A DNA stretch of 8,095 bases from GH45 sp046704385. Its GTDB lineage: Bacteria > Bacteroidota > Bacteroidia > Bacteroidales > SZUA-534. Shown piece after piece: positions 1-7,246 of the stretch (its first letter is position 1; each line of letters opens with the position of its first letter). The notes under the pieces were generated by a model. The model saw only the letters and a list, made by a program, of their open reading frames with translations. It was not told the DNA's origin and searched no databases. Location: contig JBJKSB010000087.1 of NCBI GenBank assembly GCA_046704385.1, forward strand, positions 1 through 8,095, read 5' to 3'. The translations under genes and the position numbers were made by a program.

Positions 1-2
1 TG

Positions 3-116
3 ATATTTGTTTTCCGTGCTATTGGAAGAAGTCCAGATTATCAATTAAATCGAAATCCACAAGCCCAATTTTACAATAAAATTTTAAGAAAATTAGACCT
101 GCGGATTTTAGGTTAA
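3..116 (+). CDS. 3' end of an unrecognised protein (partial, convergent gene)
   Basis: An open frame runs in from the left edge and ends with TAA at 114-116, giving 37 residues rich in Arg, Asn and Gln and ending LDLRILG. I do not recognise the protein. The composition looks protein-like, and its position tail-to-tail with the GH97 gene (33 bases between the two stops) suits the end of a neighbouring gene. However, 38 open codons could occur by chance, and a second plus frame is open to about base 79. No hairpin terminator is visible in the 33-base gap. Coding status is an inference from frame and context only. Confidence 0.42.
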   Translation: MFVFRAIGRSPDYQLNRNPQAQFYNKILRKLDLRILG

Positions 117-149
117 AGTCGCGCCCCGAATAAGTTAGTTTCATATAAT

Positions 150-2081
150 TTATTCAGTCTGCAACAACATTACAAAACCACCCTGTGGTTTCATAGTAAG
201 ATCGACAAGCTTGTTTTCAGATAAATTCATTTCCGATTTTTCAAATTCCCGGTTGGTTTTGCCATCAATAATGAGGGTACCGCTTACAGGATTAGCAAAG
301 GATAAATCCACTTTTACCTGTTGCGTTGTATCCTGTCCGTTTATTCCAGCTACATACCATGTTGAACCTGACTTGCGGGCCATTACCACATATTTTCCCG
401 GAAAACCATCTAAAAATTTGGTGTCATCCCAAACTACAGGCACATCTTTCATAAACTGTTTTACATAGCCGGGAACCTGGTTCATTACCTCAGGAATTTC
501 AGCAAAATGCTGCACTCCGGATTGGAATATCACGGGTAGTGCCAACTCGAAACCATTCGAGGTTTTCCTCTGGATGTTGGGAATCTCACCAAAACAGGTC
601 GGTGTAAAATCCATAGGATCAAAAACATTCCGCGTAAAAGGTATTACGCAACAATGGTTTGCCTGCACGTCGGCATTTGCCTGATCAAAAGTGACATATT
701 CTTCACCCTTTATAGCTTCCATGGAAACCAGGTTTGGATAAGTACGCTGCCAGCCTCGGGGTAATGTACATCCGTGAAAATTCACTTCTAACCCGACTTT
801 GGCAGCATCTTCCATAATATCGATATAATAATTCATTACCGACTGGCCATCACCGCCAAAAAAGTCGACTTTTACTCCGGCTACGCCCATGTTTTTAATC
901 CGGGTAAATTCTTTCATCCGGTCAGCGTGAGTCAGCAAAGCACTTTTAGGAGTTTGTGGTGTGGTATTCCAATCGCCCGAAGAATTATACCATAATAATA
1001 TTTTTACATTTTTGGTTTTGGCATAATCCACCAGTTCCTGAATTTTATCGTAACCAATCTGCACATCCCAACCTGCATCAATCAGGCAATATTCCCAACC
1101 CATATCCGAAGCATAATCGATAAATTTTTTCTGAACCGGGAAAATGGTTTCATTGTCTTTCAACAGCACCCAACTCCACGATGACCTTCCGGTTTCAACA
1201 AAAGAAAAATCACCCTCAATGGCAGGTTTAGCCAGATCAGTTCCCAATGTTGATTCTACCACATCAGCCATCGAGCCAATGGCCATAATGCGCCAGGGTG
1301 AATACCAGGGCAAGGTACTTTGAGGATTTAATTCGCCGGTGAAAATCACTTCTTTTTCTTCCGGGAAACCGATAGAATATATTCCGTTGGGAGATTCCGC
1401 TGCCAACCGCGATGCACAATAATTCCGGTCAACGGCAGCTTCCGATATCAAAACCCAGGTATTACCGGTTTTAAACAATGCCGGGAAAACCCAGCCTGCC
1501 AACGGTGATGGCATCCCAACCGGAATATCCTGTAAATAATGCTCTTCGTAGGAAGGATTAGCATTTCCCCATGATGTTTTGGCGTGAGCACAAGGTTGTA
1601 GCCAGGCTTTTGCATCCGGGTTAAAAGCAAATGAACTTACCTCGTTGGTTATTTTATGCATAGTAGAATCGGTATCAGGAAAATAATAGCGGAATGCAAC
1701 CCCATGGTCTGAAACCTGGAAAATAACCTGCATTTTTTGCCCTTTGCTGTTCTCAACAGAAATGGTTTTTTGGTTGGCTTCATAATGGTTCATGGCTTTC
1801 TTATGCACATTCATAGTGTATTCTTCCACCACTTTTTCATCTGCTGAAATGTTCGTAATTTTCAAATCCTTTGAAAAATCACCATCCTCGCGAATCAACC
1901 CTAATTTGGATGGAAGAATAGTGGAATCACCATTGTAACTTACCGAATATAATAACTGATGATCGGGGTTTTCAACTGTAACTTTTACAGCTCCGTCAGG
2001 GCTAATTATTTCAGTTTTTTTTGACTGAGTACAAGCCGCTATAAGAATCAATATCACCATATAACCGAATGTCTTTTTCAT
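150..2081 (-). CDS. GH97 glycoside hydrolase, retaining type; probable alpha-galactosidase lipoprotein
   Basis: 643-residue GH97 exo-glycosidase, close to the usual family length. Residues 1-17 form a lipoprotein signal peptide with lipobox IAAC (Cys17), so it is probably membrane-anchored and faces the periplasm or cell surface. Domains: N-terminal beta-sandwich (about 22-270, opening with ISPDG), (beta/alpha)8 barrel (about 290-545) and C-terminal beta-sandwich (about 548-643). The motif GVKVDFFGGDG puts an Asp at 406, where the retaining GH97 alpha-galactosidase of B. thetaiotaomicron (BT1871) has its nucleophile. Glu461 in EAIKGEEY lies 55 residues further on, the same spacing as that enzyme's D415/E470 pair, and is the likely acid/base. 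The inverting-type base is absent: NFHG has Gly437 where SusB-like enzymes have Glu. The likely reaction is release of terminal alpha-galactose with retention; beta-L-arabinopyranosidase activity, also known in this branch, is an alternative. The ATG at 2081 is supported by the signal peptide; no clear Shine-Dalgarno precedes it. It is last in the minus-strand cluster, 121 bases after the other GH97 gene. Confidence 0.93.
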   Translation of the reverse strand: MKKTFGYMVILILIAACTQSKKTEIISPDGAVKVTVENPDHQLLYSVSYNGDSTILPSKLGLIREDGDFSKDLKITNISADEKVVEEYTMNVHKKAMNHYEANQKTISVENSKGQKMQVIFQVSDHGVAFRYYFPDTDSTMHKITNEVSSFAFNPDAKAWLQPCAHAKTSWGNANPSYEEHYLQDIPVGMPSPLAGWVFPALFKTGNTWVLISEAAVDRNYCASRLAAESPNGIYSIGFPEEKEVIFTGELNPQSTLPWYSPWRIMAIGSMADVVESTLGTDLAKPAIEGDFSFVETGRSSWSWVLLKDNETIFPVQKKFIDYASDMGWEYCLIDAGWDVQIGYDKIQELVDYAKTKNVKILLWYNSSGDWNTTPQTPKSALLTHADRMKEFTRIKNMGVAGVKVDFFGGDGQSVMNYYIDIMEDAAKVGLEVNFHGCTLPRGWQRTYPNLVSMEAIKGEEYVTFDQANADVQANHCCVIPFTRNVFDPMDFTPTCFGEIPNIQRKTSNGFELALPVIFQSGVQHFAEIPEVMNQVPGYVKQFMKDVPVVWDDTKFLDGFPGKYVVMARKSGSTWYVAGINGQDTTQQVKVDLSFANPVSGTLIIDGKTNREFEKSEMNLSENKLVDLTMKPQGGFVMLLQTE

Positions 2082-2153
2082 ATTGCTTATTAATTTTTGA
2101 TTGGAAAATAGTTTCGTTACGAAATATAGTAAATAATATAGTAGTCAGGGTAA

Positions 2154-2184
2154 AAACCCGGGAATTGCTTATTTTCCCGGGTTT
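2154..2184 (-). terminator. Probable rho-independent terminator after the SusB-like GH97 gene
   Basis: A perfect 11-bp inverted repeat: arm AAACCCGGGAA at 2154-2164, a 9-base loop, and arm TTCCCGGGTTT at 2174-2184. In the minus-strand transcript the GC-rich stem starts 19 bases after the GH97 stop codon and runs into five U residues (bases 2156-2152 read on the minus strand), the layout of an intrinsic terminator. It lies between the two GH97 genes, so it would end or reduce transcription before the last gene. Confidence 0.72.
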
Positions 2185-2202
2185 AAAAATTTTATCAGAA
2201 TT

Positions 2203-4182
2203 TTATAGCGCAACAAATCGTATAGCCTGTCCTCCACCTTTTGCAAGGTGCAGGGTAAGCTCATCTGTACTTTGTACTTCTTTTTGTGAAATTTGGTAAG
2301 CTTCCGGATTTTTATCATATTCAGCATCAGGTGCGTCGGCATAAATTTCAGCCCGGTATTTTCTGCCTGAATCTAAAAAGTCAAGCTTAATAGTTATATC
2401 ACGCTGATTTTCGTCGGTAATACTTCCAAGGTACCAATCGTCGGAAGCAATATCTTTCCGAACAATCGTTAAATAATCTCCGATTTTTGCATTTAAAACT
2501 TTTGTAGTTTCCCAATTCACAGGAACATCCTGCAAAAATTTAAATGCCGGGTGGCCATCGTAATTTTCAGGTAAATCGGCCAACATCTGAATGGGAGAAT
2601 AGATGGTTACATACAGCGCCAATTGTTTTGCCAATGTGGTGTGAACCCTTGTGGGTTTTATGCTGAAAATACCAGGTGTAAAATCCATAGGCCCTGCTAA
2701 CAAGCGGGTAAAAGGCAAAATAACCGTATGCTCGGGAGGATTGCCTGCACTCCATGCGTTATATTCCTGGCCACGAGCCCCTTCACCTGACATTAAATTA
2801 GGATAAGTTCGACATAATCCTGTTGGCTTTACAGGTTCATGAAAGTTCACAGCCAGTTTATATTCAGCCGCTTTTTGCAATACATAATTGTAATAATTTA
2901 CCCCAAACTGACCGTAATGCCATTCCTTAAGCCCAAGTCGTGCACCTACCTGTCCAATTTTTATTGAATGCATTCCGGCATCTTCATACATCTTCATACC
3001 GGCATCGATTTGTTTCAGGTAATTATCGACATTGGCACCCGTTTCGTGGTACCCTATAATATTTACGTGATGATCACGGGCATAATCAGTTACCTCTTTA
3101 AAATTAAAATCGTTAGCACTTTGAGTAAAGCTAAAAACATGTAGAATGTTTTCATACCAAGCCGGTGTCCAGCCTTTGTTCCAGCCCTCTATCAACAAAT
3201 CATTGATACCCAGTTTATTGCAATAATCAATATATTCTTTTGAATGTTTGGTACTTGCTCCATGCTTGGGACTTTCCCAAAAAGTATATTTTCCAATATG
3301 CATTGCCCACCAGATACCCAGGTATTTCATAGGTTTCACCCAGGAAATATCGTCCATTTTACATGGTTCGTTCAGGTTCAGCATCAGGTAAGATGTAATT
3401 AAATCGCCTGCATTTTCAGCCACCTGAATAGTACGCCATGGAGTTTGCATAGGAGTTTTTGTTTTGACCTTTGTACCGTCGCTCCAGGGAGCCAGATCAC
3501 ATTTTAATTTATTGTTTCCCAGGGCTGCAATGGTCATTCCTGCATAATCAACCAGCGCCGCTTCATGAATACTTAAACACAGTCCGTCTTTAGTTTCCAT
3601 GGTAAAAGGTGTATGTACCGTATCCAGGCTGTTAATAGGCGATTTTTTAAAAAGATATTCATAACGATTATCCTTATAAGCCGGTATCCACCACCCTTGA
3701 TGGTTATCGCTCATTACAAATTCAGTCAATTCATCCATAATGGTAAATTCGCCTAAATTCGGTTGTTCGGGAACTTTGTACCTAAAACCAATTCCATCGT
3801 TAAATACACGGAAGACTATCTGAAACTGCCGTTTTTTTCCGTCTTTTTCGGCCAGGGTAACAGCATATTCATGATAATTATTCCTGATGGTCTTTTGAGC
3901 TCCCCAGGGTTGGTCCCAGGTTTGATCAAAACTGACAGTATCCTCAGCTAATACTTGCAGGTTTTTCGATAAGGTATCATTATCGGTAAGCACCATGCCC
4001 AATGCTGAGGGCATAACAACGGGTTTATTCTTAAATATGGCTGAATAATAGGGTTTTCCTGATTCAAGCCAAAACGATACGGATAAATTGCCATCGGGAG
4101 ATGATACTATGGATTTTTTGGGTTGCGTTGCACACGCACTTAATAAAAAAATGGCAATTACAAAGTTTATTAATCGGTTCAT
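2203..4182 (-). CDS. GH97 glycoside hydrolase, inverting SusB type; probable alpha-glucosidase lipoprotein
   Basis: 659-residue GH97 enzyme with a lipoprotein signal peptide ending in LSAC (Cys17). It has an N-terminal beta-sandwich (about 24-262, SSPDGNLSV near the start), a catalytic barrel (about 280-550) and a C-terminal beta-sandwich (about 555-659). Its glutamates fall at the spacings I recall for B. thetaiotaomicron SusB: Glu380 (GYHETG), Glu449 (NFHEPVKPTG, +69, the general-base position), Glu467 (SGEGARG, a Ca2+-ligand position) and Glu473 (GQEYNAW, +24, the general-acid position). Where the retaining enzymes carry the nucleophilic Asp, this protein has Gly410 (IKIGQVG). This predicts an inverting, Ca2+-dependent alpha-glucosidase releasing glucose from non-reducing ends; exact linkage and substrate cannot be read. 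The ATG at 4182 has an AAGGA-like sequence close upstream and gives a clean signal peptide. It is shorter than SusB (about 738 residues) but the three-domain plan looks complete. The name susB is not assigned because this is not evidently a starch locus. Confidence 0.93.
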   Translation of the reverse strand: MNRLINFVIAIFLLSACATQPKKSIVSSPDGNLSVSFWLESGKPYYSAIFKNKPVVMPSALGMVLTDNDTLSKNLQVLAEDTVSFDQTWDQPWGAQKTIRNNYHEYAVTLAEKDGKKRQFQIVFRVFNDGIGFRYKVPEQPNLGEFTIMDELTEFVMSDNHQGWWIPAYKDNRYEYLFKKSPINSLDTVHTPFTMETKDGLCLSIHEAALVDYAGMTIAALGNNKLKCDLAPWSDGTKVKTKTPMQTPWRTIQVAENAGDLITSYLMLNLNEPCKMDDISWVKPMKYLGIWWAMHIGKYTFWESPKHGASTKHSKEYIDYCNKLGINDLLIEGWNKGWTPAWYENILHVFSFTQSANDFNFKEVTDYARDHHVNIIGYHETGANVDNYLKQIDAGMKMYEDAGMHSIKIGQVGARLGLKEWHYGQFGVNYYNYVLQKAAEYKLAVNFHEPVKPTGLCRTYPNLMSGEGARGQEYNAWSAGNPPEHTVILPFTRLLAGPMDFTPGIFSIKPTRVHTTLAKQLALYVTIYSPIQMLADLPENYDGHPAFKFLQDVPVNWETTKVLNAKIGDYLTIVRKDIASDDWYLGSITDENQRDITIKLDFLDSGRKYRAEIYADAPDAEYDKNPEAYQISQKEVQSTDELTLHLAKGGGQAIRFVAL

Positions 4183-4267
4183 TTTTCCTTGTTTTTATAT
4201 TTAGATTAGGATATAATTTATTATAACATGTTTTATCACACTTCTATTGACTAATAATTTCTATAAT

Positions 4268-4313
4268 TTCCCCCTTTCTCTAGCCTAAGGCTAGAGATTT
4301 CCCCAAGGGGAAA
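4268..4313. repeat. Double-hairpin palindromic unit A
   Basis: Two adjacent inverted repeats. The first is TCTCTAGCC (4277-4285) pairing with GGCTAGAGA (4289-4297) around a 3-base loop. The second is TTCCCC (4299-4304) with GGGGAA (4307-4312). The outer bases TTCCCCCTT (4268-4276) can alternatively pair with AAGGGGAA (4305-4312, one bulged C), giving one long cruciform. The layout hairpin-T-hairpin parallels unit B about 105 bases away. It resembles short palindromic intergenic repeats found in Bacteroidota genomes; that comparison is from memory. Confidence 0.6.
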
Positions 4314-4382
4314 ACACATTATATACAGGCTTTGCAAGTAATCTGGAAATTTTAACTTTCAAAAAACATCCATGACCTGTGT

Positions 4383-4416
4383 TCTCTCCATGGGAGAGAT
4401 GTCCGAAGGACAGAGA
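4383..4416. repeat. Double-hairpin palindromic unit B
   Basis: A perfect 7-bp hairpin, TCTCTCC (4383-4389), loop ATG, GGAGAGA (4393-4399), is followed immediately by a perfect 5-bp hairpin, TGTCC (4400-4404), loop GAA, GGACA (4408-4412). The following AGAGA can also compete for pairing with TCTCT at 4383-4387, so two folds are possible. The core GAGATGTCCGAAGGACAGAG looks like an abundant intergenic palindrome of Bacteroidota genomes as I remember it; the copy number in this genome cannot be seen from one window. Confidence 0.6.
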
Positions 4417-4563
4417 GGGAAAAAAACAATATATATCCTTTCAGACTAAAACCATTCAAAAATTCTATTAAAAAAAAGAACGTTCCTATAAATTTTTCAA
4501 GTTTTCTAAGAAATGGAGAACAGGAAAAACCTATTCTCCATAATCCCAATTTAAACCAAGACT

Positions 4564-4571
4564 CAAACCTA
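4564..4571 (-). promoter_or_regulatory. Possible Bacteroidota-type -7 box upstream of the SusB-like GH97 gene
   Basis: On the minus strand this reads TAGGTTTG, an exact fit to the Bacteroidota -7 consensus TAnnTTTG. It lies just after the GH2 stop and about 380 bases before the GH97 start, so a transcript from here would carry both hairpin units in its leader. No matching -33 TTTG element is visible at the expected distance, and an 8-base degenerate match is common in AT-rich DNA, so this is tentative. Confidence 0.22.
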
Positions 4572-4582
4572 TATGAAAAGAA

Positions 4583-7018
4583 TTATTGTGCATCTATCGT
4601 AATTGATGATCCTTGTAATCCATCTGATTCTGCTTTTAAAACTGCTGTTCCCGAATTTTTTCCTGCCCTCAATATTACAAGGCATTTCCCATTAAATGCT
4701 TTTCGGTAATTTGCTTTAAAAGGCTCATGACTGGTTTGACAACCATTATCCACAGCCTCAATTGTCATAGGTTCTGTAACTTTAAAATTTACCAGATTAT
4801 CAGCGTAGGGAACAAGATTACCCTCCTTATCCAAAATGTTCACAGTTACAAAAGACAAATCCTGACCATCAGCCTTAATGGTTGATCTATCAGCTTCAAG
4901 CTGAATTTTAGTCGGTTCACCAGCGGTATTAATTACCACTTCTTTTGTGGTACCATCCTTGTTTTTGCCAATTGCTTTTAAGGTACCAGGCTCATAAGTC
5001 ACACGCCACATCAAGTGCAAATCATCGCCTTGTTTTGATTTGGTTCCTAACGATTTCCCGTTTAAAAAAAGTTCAACCTCATCAAAATTGGTATAGGCCC
5101 AAACATCAATGGTTTGACCTTTTTTCCAGTTCCAGTGCGGAAATACATGCAATACAGGCTTATCAGTCCACTCGCTTTGATACATGTAATACACGTCTTT
5201 CGGGAAACCGGCTAAATCAATAATTCCAAAATATGAACTTCGTGAAGGCCATTGATAAGGAGTTGGTTCTCCCAGATAGTCAAAACCAGTCCAAATGTAC
5301 ATACCCGACAAAAAATCATTCCTTTTAATAATTATCCAGGTTTCCTCATGCGTTGATCCCCATGGGGCATGACAATTATCGTAAGCCGAACAGGTATTGT
5401 CCGGGTTTCCTTCATAAAATGGTTTGTCCCAACGGAGTGGCCATATCCGAACACTGTCGCTGGGCATATCGTAAACACCGCGTGAATTAAGCGATGAAGT
5501 TGTTTCCGTAGCTATAAATTTCTTCCCGGGGAATTTTTGAGGAAATTGCTCAAATGTTTGTTGTTTGTAATTAAATCCAATTAGGTCGAGCGCTCCCGAT
5601 TTAATAATGTAATTATGAGGTTCAGGATCATTACAAGCGGATGTAATGGGTATATTTGGTGCATATTTTTTAACAATTCCGGCTAGTTCTTTAGCCATTT
5701 CAATTCCGGTAGTATCCCATTGTTCTAGTATTTCGTTACCAATACTCCAGATAAAAATACTGGGATGATTCCGGTCGCGTAATAAATGGTCTGTTAAATC
5801 CGTTACATGCCATTCATCAAAATATTGACTATAATCGTATTTAACTTTCTTCTTCTTCCACATATCAAAGGTTTCATCCATCACAATAAAACCCATTTGG
5901 TCGCATAAATTCAGAAGTTCAGGACTGGGCGGATTATGCGAGGTACGAATACCATTGCACCCCATCTCTTTTAATAATTCCAGTTGGCGCTGTTTTGCCC
6001 TGACATTTAGAGCCGAGCCCAGAGCTCCTAAATCATGATGATCGCAAACCCCTTTAATTTTCACGGGTTTACCATTGAGTAAAAATCCTTTATCGGCACT
6101 AAAATTGAAAAACCGAAGGCCAAAATTAGTTTCATAAACATCAATAACTTTATTGTTCAGCTTTACATAGTTAACCGCTTTGTATAAATTCGGATGCTCA
6201 ATATCCCATAATTGAGGCATATTAACTTCCATTTCCTGATCCAGCTCCTGTGTGCTGTTATGATTAACCTCAACCTGGCTTACCTGCTTAGCTACTACCT
6301 TGTTCTGCGGATCAAAAAGCTTTGTTTCAACTTCAATATTTTCATTCTTTTGTGTTGTATTTCTAATCACAATGGCAATGTTAACCACCGCATTATTCTC
6401 ATTTACAACCGGCGTGGTAATATGCGTTCCCCACAAATCGACATGAATAGCATTTGTTTTTAATAACCAAACATTGCGGTAAATGCCTGAACCCGAATAC
6501 CACCTTGAATTTGGCTGGTTTGAATTATCGCAGCGCACGGCAATAATATTCTTTGTGTCGCCATAATTAAGATAAGGGGTTAAGTCGTACTGAAAGGTTA
6601 TATAACCATTAGGTCTTTTACCAACCAGATGCCCATTAATAAAAACTTCGCTGTTCTGATAGACTCCGTCAAAAGTTATATAGATTCTTTTGGAAGAATC
6701 TTTTTCGGGCAGGGTAAATGTTTTTCGATACCATCCAATACCTCCGGGCAATGCTCCACCTCCAATTCCGGCAGGGGCATTTTCATCAAATTTACCTTCA
6801 ATGCTCCAATCATGAGGTAAATTTAAACTTCTCCAGTTATGGTCATCAAAATGAGCATCTTTATAAATACTGGAATCATTAAGAATAAACTTCCAGTTAT
6901 CGTTAAAACTTAAATTTTCGCGGACACCGGTCTCATTTTTTGTGCATGATAACAAAGCAATACAACTAATAAATACAATGAAAATTATCTTTATCGTTAG
7001 GTTTTTCATGATTTTCAT
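4583..7018 (-). CDS. GH2 glycoside hydrolase, probable beta-galactosidase lipoprotein (DUF4982 type)
   Basis: 811 residues from the ATG at 7018. The frame is open to an ATG at 7066, but the preferred start puts AGAAAG six bases upstream and a normal lipoprotein signal peptide at the N-terminus (lipobox LLSC, Cys25); the ATG at 7009 is also possible. Domains in order: jelly-roll sugar-binding domain (about 35-185; YSGSGIYRNVWL at 174-185), Ig-like middle domain (about 190-302), TIM barrel (about 310-615), DUF4982-like beta domain (about 619-685) and a C-terminal Ig-like GH2 domain (about 701-811). Catalytic residues visible: acid/base Glu429 in WSIGNE and nucleophile Glu505 in FIATETTSS; RTSHNPP (358-364) and GFDYLGEPTPY (578-588) are also characteristic. 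The family hydrolyses terminal beta-galactosides with retention; this domain plan is common in PUL beta-galactosidases, though other GH2 activities remain possible. Its place after susD supports a role in oligosaccharide trimming in the periplasm or at the cell surface. Confidence 0.92.
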   Translation of the reverse strand: MKIMKNLTIKIIFIVFISCIALLSCTKNETGVRENLSFNDNWKFILNDSSIYKDAHFDDHNWRSLNLPHDWSIEGKFDENAPAGIGGGALPGGIGWYRKTFTLPEKDSSKRIYITFDGVYQNSEVFINGHLVGKRPNGYITFQYDLTPYLNYGDTKNIIAVRCDNSNQPNSRWYSGSGIYRNVWLLKTNAIHVDLWGTHITTPVVNENNAVVNIAIVIRNTTQKNENIEVETKLFDPQNKVVAKQVSQVEVNHNSTQELDQEMEVNMPQLWDIEHPNLYKAVNYVKLNNKVIDVYETNFGLRFFNFSADKGFLLNGKPVKIKGVCDHHDLGALGSALNVRAKQRQLELLKEMGCNGIRTSHNPPSPELLNLCDQMGFIVMDETFDMWKKKKVKYDYSQYFDEWHVTDLTDHLLRDRNHPSIFIWSIGNEILEQWDTTGIEMAKELAGIVKKYAPNIPITSACNDPEPHNYIIKSGALDLIGFNYKQQTFEQFPQKFPGKKFIATETTSSLNSRGVYDMPSDSVRIWPLRWDKPFYEGNPDNTCSAYDNCHAPWGSTHEETWIIIKRNDFLSGMYIWTGFDYLGEPTPYQWPSRSSYFGIIDLAGFPKDVYYMYQSEWTDKPVLHVFPHWNWKKGQTIDVWAYTNFDEVELFLNGKSLGTKSKQGDDLHLMWRVTYEPGTLKAIGKNKDGTTKEVVINTAGEPTKIQLEADRSTIKADGQDLSFVTVNILDKEGNLVPYADNLVNFKVTEPMTIEAVDNGCQTSHEPFKANYRKAFNGKCLVILRAGKNSGTAVLKAESDGLQGSSITIDAQ

Positions 7019-7199
7019 TTGTTTCTTTCTGTTTAATAAGACATGGTTTCTAATTAGTCTCTGCAAGAAAATTCCATTTTTTTCGTTACGCTTGTCCTCA
7101 AAATGGTCATTTACACCAGTAAACTCACATTTTTAGGATTTCGCAAACCTCAAAAATGAAGCTTTCTTTATCAAAGACCAAGTTTTCTGACACGCACTA

Positions 7200-7236
7200 A
7201 TTAAATGAGATTCCCCATACGGGAATCTCATTTAAT
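7200..7236 (-). terminator. Perfect 16-bp hairpin after the susD-like gene, terminator or attenuator
   Basis: The arm at 7200-7215 (ending GAGATTCCC) and the arm at 7221-7236 (starting GGGAATCTC) are perfect inverted repeats around the 5-base loop CATAC. In the minus-strand mRNA the stem begins 11 bases after the susD stop and is followed only by a weak UUAAUU-like tail. It may therefore attenuate transcription or protect the 3' end rather than fully terminate. On the plus strand it is followed closely by eight T residues (7241-7248), a better terminator tail, but no plus-strand gene leads into it. Confidence 0.68.
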
Positions 7237-7246
7237 AATGTTTTTT

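Larger units (their letters stand above)
4183..4582. other. 400-base intergenic region with hairpin repeats, no gene
   Basis: The gap between the GH2 stop and the next GH97 start. It is AT-rich with poly-A runs and contains two double-hairpin units (4268-4313 and 4383-4416) and one -7-like box (4564-4571). A 65-codon minus-strand frame at 4549-4352 runs straight through one hairpin unit, lacks any recognisable domain and is not regarded as a gene. No tRNA-like fold or classical U-tailed minus-strand terminator was seen after the GH2 gene. Confidence 0.7.

Noticed and set aside
19..144. 41-residue minus-strand frame downstream of the retaining GH97 gene
   Set aside because: It overlaps the likelier plus-strand gene end, and its sequence is not recognisable as a protein family or a secreted small protein.
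4462..4500. Imperfect AAAAATT/AATTTTT inverted repeat with a GAACGTTC palindrome between the arms
   Set aside because: The arms are pure A/T with mismatches and a long loop; this is expected by chance in such AT-rich sequence.
4352..4549. 65-codon minus-strand open frame in the gap after the GH2 gene
   Set aside because: It runs through hairpin unit B, has low-complexity Phe/Leu/Ser-rich sequence and no domain or ribosome binding site; it looks like an accidental frame over a repeat.
4531..4593. 20-residue minus-strand frame overlapping the GH2 stop, ending IGLSLGLNWDYGE, resembling a beta-barrel strand
   Set aside because: Too short, with no upstream continuation of the same frame and no ribosome binding site; the resemblance is probably chance.
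6942..7136. Plus-strand frame covering the GH2 start and the upstream gap
   Set aside because: It is the antisense shadow of the GH2 signal peptide, and its hydrophobic, Phe-rich content comes from AT-rich DNA.
7019..7246. Search for a TAnnTTTG promoter ahead of the GH2 gene
   Set aside because: No match was found on the minus strand in this gap, so no promoter is called; read-through from susD is the simpler assumption.
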